Shown in pieces: positions 53,957 to 60,997 of a DNA stretch of 64,000 nucleotides. The notes beneath the pieces were generated by a model. It was not told where the DNA came from. It ran no database searches and worked only from the letters and a program-made list of their open reading frames with translations. Made by a program: the position numbers and the translations under genes. The DNA is from Streptomyces dysideae (GTDB lineage Bacteria; Actinomycetota; Actinomycetes; Streptomycetales; Streptomycetaceae): NCBI RefSeq assembly GCF_001514305.1, contig NZ_KQ949076.1, positions 540,140 to 604,139 of the forward strand, given 5' to 3'. The number at the start of each line of letters is the position of its first letter. Position 1 is the stretch's first letter.

Positions 53957-55095
53957 GACGCGCTCATCCTCGACTGAAGGTAGATTCGGATCAAAAGGTT
54001 CGACAGGGTACTGATATGCCGGGGCGTGTTCTGCAACTCATTCCAAGGAATGTTGAGTTCCGGCCAACGCCCCTTCGTCCAGTGGCAGTAAGGCTTAACT
54101 AGCGCCAATTCCGCCATGGCTTTTTCGTAAGCATCCTTCGACCCATTTTCCGCTACCCCCAGCACTCGGTCCATAATCCGGTCCATGAGGCGCCCCATTG
54201 ACCGGATTCCAACACCGTGCATCAGTCGACTCTTAGCTGGCGCGAGCCCCCATGCTTCCGGGAAGGTATCTCTGACTGCCGTCCAGTAGATAACGAGGAT
54301 GTCCCTCATTGCCGCTGCGTCGGTGGTCCCGTTGGAAAGGTTCTTGTAAGGGAAGAGCACCCCGGAAGGAGACAGCGACTCTTCGATGGCGGAGATGAGG
54401 CTGTTGTCCTTGACTACTGCCTCGGATTTTCGGTCTCCCGTTGTTGACGCCTGCTTGATCAGCCCTCTGAACGGCGAATCACTGTCCTGATTAAGGGCGT
54501 TGACGAGCGTGGAGGGAAGTTTCCGAGCGGACAACCTGGTAGGCAGCTTGGTGTTTACCTCGGGCAGGAGCTCTGACACCAGGTTGGTAGGAAGCGGGGA
54601 CACCGTGTTGACGCGCAGGAACTGGTCACGTTGGACTTCAAGGTCTTCAGCTACGAAACCTGCAACAGTGACGGGGAGCTTTGACCGCTTCGTGCGGGCG
54701 AGAGCGAGGCTGCGCTGCTGTCCATCCACGATTAGGGCAGGGCGGGGCGATTCCGGTGAATCGGGCAACGGGATCTCGATGGTGCCGATCGTTGCCAGGC
54801 CGTCGGTGCTGTTGGGTCCACGGCTCCCCTTGAACCGGACGGAGGAGGGCAGGGCGAGGATGAGGCCGTTCGGGAAGAGGACGTTCTCTCCATCGAGGTA
54901 GTCAAGGATCTGCTTGACGTGCTGCTTCTTCTCCGGCCGCTGGTAGCCGAGCAGCTTCCCTGCCTCATCTCGGGAGATCCGTGCGACGTCGGCCACGACG
55001 TCTACTTCCCCAGCCTGGAGAGTGAATACGTAGAGGGGGATGTTGGGGTTCTGCTCGATGCGCAAAGCTCTACGCCTGATGAGGTTCTCTGTCAC
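53953..55095 (-). CDS. dpdB: DpdB paralogue 2 (DGQHR-domain protein)
   Basis: The 380-aa product is a second DGQHR-family protein, with GYQRPEKKQHV at 50-60 and LIVDGQQRSLAL (DGQQR at 124-128), the same positions as in paralogue 1. The two share layout (for example LTHGVGIQAMGFVMDRL versus LMHGVGIRSMGRLMDRI), but overall identity is moderate, so this is not a recent duplication. It lies directly upstream of dpdA and is coupled to it and to the preceding gene by GTGA overlaps. It probably supports DpdA, either as an alternative or as a heteromeric partner. Confidence 0.83.
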   Translation of the reverse strand: MTENLIRRRALRIEQNPNIPLYVFTLQAGEVDVVADVARISRDEAGKLLGYQRPEKKQHVKQILDYLDGENVLFPNGLILALPSSVRFKGSRGPNSTDGLATIGTIEIPLPDSPESPRPALIVDGQQRSLALARTKRSKLPVTVAGFVAEDLEVQRDQFLRVNTVSPLPTNLVSELLPEVNTKLPTRLSARKLPSTLVNALNQDSDSPFRGLIKQASTTGDRKSEAVVKDNSLISAIEESLSPSGVLFPYKNLSNGTTDAAAMRDILVIYWTAVRDTFPEAWGLAPAKSRLMHGVGIRSMGRLMDRIMDRVLGVAENGSKDAYEKAMAELALVKPYCHWTKGRWPELNIPWNELQNTPRHISTLSNLLIRIYLQSRMSAS

Positions 55096-55982
55096 CGCTC
55101 CCCCATGATCCGGATGTACAGGTTGGCAAAGCGGCCCTGCTCGCAGGCTCGGCCGCTGTCTCGCAGCAGACGGAGGAGCCGTGTCCGAGAGATGCCAGGC
55201 TGATCTGCGGTCTGCTGCCGAATGAAGCTGATGACTTCGTCATCGGTCATGGGTTTCCGGTTGTGCTGCTCAGGCTTCGATGCGCTCGCCGCCCACTCGT
55301 GCCAGGAGTCGCTGGTCGTCTTCGAGGTCAGCCGGTCGTCCTCGCAGTGCTGAAGCCAAGAAGCAGCCATGCGCACGTTCAGGCTCGTCAAGGTGCCCCC
55401 AAGGGCACGTCTCAGACCTGCGTCAGCGGCAACCCTGTGGATCCCCGGGATCTCTTCGCCGCCGCCGAAGAGAAGCGTCTCGCTCGCAGTCTCACCCAAG
55501 GCGTGAAGTTCTGCCGTCATGGCCCTTGCGTAGACCTCGGAGAGCACCAGCAATACGGGGCCACTGTTACCGAGTTCCTGCAGCGTGGCGCGCCCAGTCC
55601 CATCTTGGAGGTGTCCCCACCACTTCGCACTGCCGTCCGTAGACGTAGCCACCGAGTCGGCGTGGCGAGTGCTGAAGGTTGCTGCGTATGCCGGGGCTGA
55701 CTCGGATACCGGCTGCAGTCCGAGGCCGGCGGACGCGACCCACAGCCGCGCGTCGAAGCCAGCCTTTGAAGCCGCTGCCTCGAGGCGACGTGACTGTGTC
55801 CAGTGGTCGCCGCAGTAGAGCTCGGCGAGCGGGTGGGTCACGGAGGCACTCTCGACGCGTTCCTTCCAGAGCGCCGAGCGTTCCTTCACGGTGCCGGCTG
55901 GAAGCGACCTTGCGTGCAGTGAGGCTTCTGGTGCGGCAGCCTTACGGTCCGTACACGTGACCACCAGTGAAAGTCGCCTCAC
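55092..55982 (-). CDS. dpdC: DpdC candidate (YaaA/DUF6884-like protein)
   Basis: The 296-aa product opens with SLVVTCTDRKAAAP. The pattern LAELYCGDHWTQSRRLEAAA then LWVASAGLGLQP resembles YaaA/DUF6884-like proteins (xxSCSKxK ... LYxGxxW ... SAxxGL). A C-terminal helical domain of about 70 residues follows. In Salmonella, DpdC converts dPreQ0 in DNA to the amide dADG. This gene heads the modification operon and is the only candidate for that step here. I assign it by position and the general resemblance, not by a motif I can verify. The GTG at 55982 has only a weak ribosome site. Confidence 0.55.
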   Translation of the reverse strand: MRRLSLVVTCTDRKAAAPEASLHARSLPAGTVKERSALWKERVESASVTHPLAELYCGDHWTQSRRLEAAASKAGFDARLWVASAGLGLQPVSESAPAYAATFSTRHADSVATSTDGSAKWWGHLQDGTGRATLQELGNSGPVLLVLSEVYARAMTAELHALGETASETLLFGGGEEIPGIHRVAADAGLRRALGGTLTSLNVRMAASWLQHCEDDRLTSKTTSDSWHEWAASASKPEQHNRKPMTDDEVISFIRQQTADQPGISRTRLLRLLRDSGRACEQGRFANLYIRIMGER

Positions 55983-56091
55983 GCGGCTTCGCTCCCCACG
56001 CCCATAACTCGAAGTCTGTTGCCGTTACTCTACCTGCCAGTTTTCGCGCTAGTCTGCACCGGTACACAAGCATCTAACTGGGGAGCAGGGC
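55983..56091. promoter_or_regulatory. Divergent promoter region dpdC / queC
   Basis: These 109 bp separate the modification operon from the precursor operon, which must be transcribed divergently from here. A TAGTCT element (56050-56055) is a possible -10 for queC. No preQ1-riboswitch-like structure is seen. Confidence 0.5.
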
Positions 56092-56802
56092 ATGGCGGAG
56101 CGTCCCGCGATCGTTCTACTGAGTGGCGGACTGGACTCGACGACTGTCCTGGCAATCGCCAAAGACCAGGGCTACACGCCGTACGCGCTGAGCTTCCGCT
56201 ATGGGCAGCGACACAGTGTGGAACTTGAGGCTGCGAAGCGTGTGGCTGCGGCGCAGGGGGTGGCGCGTCACGTCATCGCAGACATCGATTTGCGAGTTTT
56301 TGGCGGCTCGGCGCTCACGTCGGACATCGACGTTCCGAAGCACGAGTCTCTGGACGACGCTGGCAACAAGGACACCGGCAGCAGCGTACCCATCACCTAC
56401 GTCCCGGCGCGCAACACGATCTTCCTGTCCTTCGCGCTGGCGTATGCGGAGACGGTTGGGGCCAGCGACATCTTCACGGGCGTGACCGCGGTCGACTACA
56501 GCGGCTACCCGGACTGCCGTCCCGAGTACATGGAGGCCTACGAGCGCATGGCCAACCTGGCCACCCGCGCCGGGGTTGAGGGCACGCAGAGGCTCAAGCT
56601 CCACTCGCCGCTCATCTCCATGTCGAAGGCCGACATCGTCCGTGAGGGCCTGCGCCTCGGCGTGGATTACTCCCTGACGTCCTCGTGTTACGACCCGGAC
56701 GAGCAGGGGCGAGCCTGCGGGCACTGCGAGACCTGCCTGCTCCGCCTCAAGGGCTTCGCCGAGGCTGGCGTCACCGACCCCGTTCAGTACCAGGGCGCGT
56801 GA
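56092..56802 (+). CDS. queC: 7-cyano-7-deazaguanine synthase QueC
   Basis: The 236-aa enzyme converts 7-carboxy-7-deazaguanine to preQ0 using ATP and ammonia. The PP-loop is SGGLDST (10-16). The C-terminal zinc site shows [18 protein letters not shown], and [14 protein letters not shown] [15 protein letters not shown] and DYSGYPDCR are conserved. The ATG at 56092 follows GGGGAGCAGGG. It leads the queC-queE-queD-folE2 operon, with queE starting 2 nt after its stop. The order supplies preQ0 for DpdA. Confidence 0.95.
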   Translation: MAERPAIVLLSGGLDSTTVLAIAKDQGYTPYALSFRYGQRHSVELEAAKRVAAAQGVARHVIADIDLRVFGGSALTSDIDVPKHESLDDAGNKDTGSSVPITYVPARNTIFLSFALAYAETVGASDIFTGVTAVDYSGYPDCRPEYMEAYERMANLATRAGVEGTQRLKLHSPLISMSKADIVREGLRLGVDYSLTSSCYDPDEQGRACGHCETCLLRLKGFAEAGVTDPVQYQGA

Positions 56803-56804
56803 GA

Positions 56805-57440
56805 ATGACCTATCTGGTCAAGGAGATCTTCTATACCCTGCAAGGCGAAGGGAGCCACGCAGGTCGTCCAGCCGTCTTCTGCCGCTTCTCCCGGTGCAAC
56901 CTCTGGACAGGCCTGGAGAAGGACCGTCACCGTGCGATCTGCCAGTTCTGCGACACAGACTTCGTCGGAACCGACGGAGAGGGCGGTGGCCGGTTCCGGA
57001 CCCCGGACGAACTCGCTCAAGCCGTAGAACAGGCATGGCCCTCGTCCTCCAAAGAGCACCGCTTCGTGGTGTGCACGGGCGGCGAGCCGCTGCTGCAACT
57101 CGACGAAACAGCAATCGACGCGCTGCATGCCCGAGGATTCGAGGTGGCCGTCGAGACGAATGGCACCCGCGTACCGCCGAGGGGCATCGACTGGATCTGT
57201 GTCAGCCCCAAGATCGGCTCCGAACTGGTCGTGACCAGCGGAGACGAACTGAAGCTCGTCTACCCCCAGTTGGGTGGTGACCCCCGTCAGTTCGAGCAAC
57301 TGGATTTCCGGTACTTCCGGCTCCAGCCCATGGACGGCCCGGACGTTGAAGCCAACACCAGGGCGACGGTCGAGTACTGCATGAAGAATCCGCGCTGGAT
57401 CCTCTCTCTCCAGACGCACAAGTATCTGGGAATTCAGTAA
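56805..57440 (+). CDS. queE: 7-carboxy-7-deazaguanine synthase QueE
   Basis: The 211-aa radical SAM enzyme makes 7-carboxy-7-deazaguanine from 6-carboxytetrahydropterin. Its iron-sulfur motif is the CX14CX2C variant (RCNLW ... CQFCDTDF) found in many QueE proteins. FYTLQGEGSHAGRPAVFCRF and CTGGEPLLQ are also typical. The ATG at 56805 is right after the queC stop; upstream in-frame sequence belongs to queC. queD follows with no spacing. Confidence 0.95.
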   Translation: MTYLVKEIFYTLQGEGSHAGRPAVFCRFSRCNLWTGLEKDRHRAICQFCDTDFVGTDGEGGGRFRTPDELAQAVEQAWPSSSKEHRFVVCTGGEPLLQLDETAIDALHARGFEVAVETNGTRVPPRGIDWICVSPKIGSELVVTSGDELKLVYPQLGGDPRQFEQLDFRYFRLQPMDGPDVEANTRATVEYCMKNPRWILSLQTHKYLGIQ

Positions 57441-57797
57441 ATGGAAATCTTTCGCGAGTTCACGTTCGAAGCGGCTCACCGACTGCCCAACGTGCCACAA
57501 GGGCACAAGTGCGCGCGCCTGCACGGCCACTCCTACAAGGTCATCGTCCATGTCGAGGCTCCCGTCGACCCTGAGGCGGGCTGGGTCATGGACTTCGGGG
57601 ACCTCAAGAAGGCCTTCAAGCCCATCGAGGCGCAACTCGACCACTACTACCTCAATGACATCGAGGGTCTGGAGAACCCGACCAGCGAGGTCCTCGCCCG
57701 CTGGATCTGGGAACGGCTGAAGCCGACTTTGCCCGACCTCTCTGCGCTCACGGTCCGCGAAACGTGCACGTCCGGCTGCACCTATCGGGGCGAGTAA
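57441..57797 (+). CDS. queD: 6-carboxytetrahydropterin synthase QueD
   Basis: The 118-aa product is the PTPS-family enzyme converting dihydroneopterin triphosphate to 6-carboxy-tetrahydropterin. Zinc histidines lie in EAAHRL and RLHGHSY; the catalytic Cys lies in [21 protein letters not shown] and VRETCTSGC are family positions. It starts immediately after the queE stop and ends 2 nt before folE2. Confidence 0.95.
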   Translation: MEIFREFTFEAAHRLPNVPQGHKCARLHGHSYKVIVHVEAPVDPEAGWVMDFGDLKKAFKPIEAQLDHYYLNDIEGLENPTSEVLARWIWERLKPTLPDLSALTVRETCTSGCTYRGE

Positions 57798-57799
57798 GC

Positions 57800-58567
57800 A
57801 TGCACGACATCCAGAACGAGACCGATCCCCGCGGCATCGAGATTGACGACGTCGGCATCAGCGGCTTGCGCTACCCGCTGTACTTCGAGGACGGTCACCT
57901 CCGCCAAGAAGGCATCGCCGAGATCGAAGTGACCGTTCGGCTCCAGCAGGACCGCCGCGGCACCCACATGAGCCGCATGGTGGCCCTCGCCCACGACCAC
58001 CTCCGACGGTTCGACCCTCGGAAGCTGCCGTACGTCCTGAAAGTCGGCGCAGACCTCCTTGATGCACCCGCCCTCGCGGTGACGATCGATGTCCCGCTGA
58101 GCACGCGCGTGGTCGCACCTTCGAGCGGCGAGGAGTCGTGGCAGGTCCACGACGTCCGTTTCGAAGGCCGCTGGGATGATGGCGACGCGACGGTGGTCAC
58201 GTCGATCACGACCGAGGTCACCAGCCTGTGCCCATGCTCAAAGGCCATCTCGGACTACGGCGCCCACAACCAGCGCAGCCGCGTGACGCTCTCCGTGACG
58301 GGGCACGGTGACACGCCTTATCCCTTGAGGGTGCAGGAGGCAGTAGGCCTCCTGGAAAGGTGTGCGTCCGCACCGGTCGTGCCGTTGGTCAAACGCACCG
58401 ACGAACGCGTCCTGACGATGCAGGCGTACGACCATCCTGTATTCGTCGAGGACATGGCGCGCGACGTGAGCCTCGCTTGCCGCGAACGAGGCCTAGTTCA
58501 CGCAGTGCGCGTACGAAACCTTGAGAGCATCCATAGCCACGACGCAGTAGCCCGAATCTCCAGGTGA
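57800..58567 (+). CDS. folE2: GTP cyclohydrolase FolE2 (type IB)
   Basis: The 255-aa product is a FolE2/MptA-type GTP cyclohydrolase, with the signature TSLCPCSKAISDYGAHNQRS containing the metal-binding Cys. It supplies the first pathway intermediate from GTP, so the operon covers the whole route from GTP to preQ0. Type IB enzymes work with metals other than zinc. The ATG at 57800 follows the queD stop by 2 nt. A terminator follows directly. Confidence 0.92.
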   Translation: MHDIQNETDPRGIEIDDVGISGLRYPLYFEDGHLRQEGIAEIEVTVRLQQDRRGTHMSRMVALAHDHLRRFDPRKLPYVLKVGADLLDAPALAVTIDVPLSTRVVAPSSGEESWQVHDVRFEGRWDDGDATVVTSITTEVTSLCPCSKAISDYGAHNQRSRVTLSVTGHGDTPYPLRVQEAVGLLERCASAPVVPLVKRTDERVLTMQAYDHPVFVEDMARDVSLACRERGLVHAVRVRNLESIHSHDAVARISR

Positions 58568-58590
58568 CTGCCGCTGATCCTCAGCGGCAG
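58568..58590 (+). terminator. Terminator of the que operon
   Basis: A 10-bp perfect stem (ctgccgctga / tcagcggcag) with a 3-nt loop and a following gtttctt starts at the base after the folE2 stop. A second GC-rich hairpin lies near 58616-58655. Confidence 0.85.
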
Positions 58591-58679
58591 GTTTCTTGGC
58601 CTGGATAACGCTCCCGACAGACCGCCGCCCCGCGCCCGAAGCGGCGGTCTCTGTCGTCCTCAGTTCAGTGCCAGAGCAC

Positions 58680-59345
58680 TCGACCCGGTCAGTTCCCGAC
58701 CAGCGCGAGAGCGTGACTTCAAGCCGCTGCCCGACGAGCCGTTCGAGACTGGCCGCTGGTCGAGTCCGCGGGTGGACCGCTGCGGCCAGATCAGCGTCAG
58801 CAACAACCGCTACTCGGTGCCCGTCCATCTGATTGGATGGCAGGTGCGTGTCCCACTGCACGCCTCCGAACTGATCGTCTACGACGGCCGCACCGAGGTC
58901 GGCTAGCACGAACGGCTGGTCGCAGGCGGGGTCCGCCAGGAACTCGACCACTACCTGGAGGCCCTGCTGCGCAAGCCCGGAGCCACCGCTGGAGCGGGCC
59001 CGCGTCGCGGCAAGTTCACCCCGGTGCACAACGCCTGGTGGGAGGCTGTCCGCGCAGCCCATGGCGACGCCGAGGGCACCCGGGCACTGATCGAGGTATT
59101 GCTGCTGCACCGGCACATGCCCCACGAGCACGAGGTGGCCGAGATCGCCGCCGCCCTCAAGGCTGGCGCCCTGGCCTCGAACGCTGCTGCCCTGGAGGCA
59201 CGCAAGGTCGCGGACGCCGACCGGACAGCCGAACGGCCCGAACAGCCGACTCCGTCCCGTCGCCTCGCTGGCCGCCCGCCGCCTGGCTCGCACTCCGGCC
59301 GGCAACCGGCCGTTACCCTCCCTGGACGCCTACGACGCCCGCTGC
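58680..59345 (+). pseudogene. IS21-family istA transposase remnant
   Basis: The plus strand encodes the C-terminal part of an IstA transposase: RDFKPLPDEPFETGRW, VDRCGQISVSNNRYSVPVHL, HASELIVYDGRTEV, then HNAWWEAVRAAHGDAEGTRA and IEVLLLHRHMPHEHEV. It is broken by an in-frame TAG at 58904 and a later frame change near 59250 (SLAARRLARTPAGNRPLPSL in another frame). The N-terminal integrase core and istB are missing. It lies next to the que operon and may mark the edge of the island. Confidence 0.8.
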
Positions 59346-59820
59346 TGTATCGCCGGCCGCCCAATGCCCACCGCCCGAGGATGTACGCCGGGGCAGCTCA
59401 GCGCCACCTCGGTCTGACCGAGCCAGCCGCCGACGCCCCATCGGCTCCGCTTGCCGGATGCTGCGCCTCCCCACCACCTCGCCCAATACTTCGACACCGC
59501 CGCAGCCTCCCGAGCCCTGCCCGACCATCCGCCGAGGCTGGGGACAATTACCGCTCCTCCGGGGCCAGCAGAGACTGGCGAAGCCATCCGAGCTGGCGTC
59601 CTTCGAAGAGGATCCGGAGCAATGACATTGCAGCAGGGATATCACCTCAGCAATTGGGAGCCAGGCCACCTATGGTCCATGGTGGTCGTCCGCCACCTGC
59701 TGGGCTTACCGGTCTCGTTGGGTCACCTGTGGACGCGCCCAGCAGAGTCGGCGAGCGATCCGTTCACTTGTGGGAAACCACGTTGACGCCGTAGCTCCCG
59801 CCCCGCGAGAGGTCATAGCC
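59346..59820. other. Intergenic region, no supported gene
   Basis: In these 475 bp only unconvincing open frames are seen. The region probably contains decayed insertion-sequence DNA and the promoter of the ATPase gene. Confidence 0.45.
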
Positions 59821-60327
59821 ATGCCCCGCCCGCTCGGAGATTCGCCCTATGCGTTCACCGTCCCGCCCTCGGTCGAGGCGGTACCAGCCGCACGAGACCG
59901 CATTGTCCACCGTGCGCAGCGGCTCGGGCTGACCTTGGATGAGGAACTGACCAACGACTTGCGGTTGCTCACCGGAGAAGTAGTCGCAAACTCGGTCTCG
60001 CACACGCAGGCCGATTGCGTGGTGTCCGTGCGGTGGACCGGAGAGCGGCTGCGCGTGGAAGTCACCGACGTTGACCCCACCCTGGTACGTCCGACCCGGG
60101 CCGAGGCGATGGACGAAAACGGGCGGGGCCTGTTCCTCGTTGACGCATTGGCAACAAAGTGGGGCTCAGAACCTTGCGAGGCGGGGAAGAAGACATGGTT
60201 TGAACTGGCAGTCCCCGCCTCCGTAGCGGGCACCGCCACAGAGCCTGCCTCATATGCCCGTGCCGCTGCAGAGGAGCCCATGCCAATAACCAGTGCACAT
60301 GCACGAATCAAGCATCAAGCAGCTTGA
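59821..60327 (+). CDS. RsbW/SpoIIAB-like ATP-binding protein
   Basis: The 168-aa product has a HATPase_c_2 fold: LLTGEVVANSVSHTQ (N box), VEVTDVDP (G1) and DENGRGLFLVDALA (G2). Streptomycetes encode dozens of these small anti-sigma-factor-like or regulatory ATPases. The ATG at 59821 follows GAGAGGT. No sigma factor, antagonist or DUF397 gene is beside it, so its partner is unknown. Confidence 0.85.
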   Translation: MPRPLGDSPYAFTVPPSVEAVPAARDRIVHRAQRLGLTLDEELTNDLRLLTGEVVANSVSHTQADCVVSVRWTGERLRVEVTDVDPTLVRPTRAEAMDENGRGLFLVDALATKWGSEPCEAGKKTWFELAVPASVAGTATEPASYARAAAEEPMPITSAHARIKHQAA

Positions 60328-60673
60328 GCTGCTCCTGTCCAGGCCGCCGACAGATATTCAACTATTCAGAACCGTTGCTGTGGCTGTGACGTTGTTGGCC
60401 GGCCTGAGTCTTGGCGAGCGGATAGGTCTCGTCGCGCTGCTTGGCGGGCTTCCACGTGCGACGTACACGTCATCGTATAGTCTGGCCACACCTTGATCAG
60501 GCTGTCTTCCAGCGCCGCCCGTGCCTCTCCGATTCAAGGGGCGCCTGATGAGTGGGCGCCACATTCTCGGCGTCGCTCGAATCCGCCTCCGACACCCATG
60601 TGGGCGCCGTCGGAGATATTCGGTGTTGCTGCGGGAGCTCTCGTTCTAATACTCCAGTTGTAGATCGTGATCT
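60328..60673. other. Intergenic region with probable IS701 end
   Basis: No gene is supported in these 346 bp. The IS701-like element probably ends near 60650, shortly after the transposase stop codon (tca at 60674-60676). Confidence 0.45.
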
Positions 60674-60997
60674 TCATCGTTGATGGGCGGCCTGCCGTTC
60701 GTAGTGGCAGGCCCGGGACCGGGCTTGATGGCGTCGTCGCCAGGTGGACCAGCCGAGGTGATGTGCGGCTGGGCGGATGGTGATGCCCAGTGCGGCGAAC
60801 AGGTGCCGGATCTCGTTGCAGGTCAATGGGATCAGCTCGCCTGGGACCGGGCGGTGGTCGTGTTCGTGTGCGGTGGCTGCGGCCAGGAAGGCATGGGCGA
60901 GCATCGCGAGGGTGACCCAGCGGTGCCAGGACGTCCAGCGTCTGACCTGGTGTTCGTCCAGCCCGGCCAGGCCCTTGGCGGCCTGGAAGGTCTCCTC
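60674..60997 (-). pseudogene. IS701 transposase, C-terminal fragment
   Basis: This fragment encodes EETFQAAKGLAGLDEHQVRR and onward (WTSWHRWVTLAMLAHAFLAA, then IPLTCNEIRHLFAALG) to the stop. It continues the frame of the 63488-64000 fragment when the intervening element is removed. It begins at the conserved Glu region of the DDE transposase. Confidence 0.85.

Noticed and set aside
55983..56091. preQ1 riboswitch upstream of queC
   Set aside because: Only 109 bp are available and no characteristic pseudoknot-forming sequence could be seen.
60293..60496. 67-aa frame overlapping the end of the ATPase gene
   Set aside because: Starts inside the ATPase gene without a ribosome site and has no recognisable family; too weak to call.
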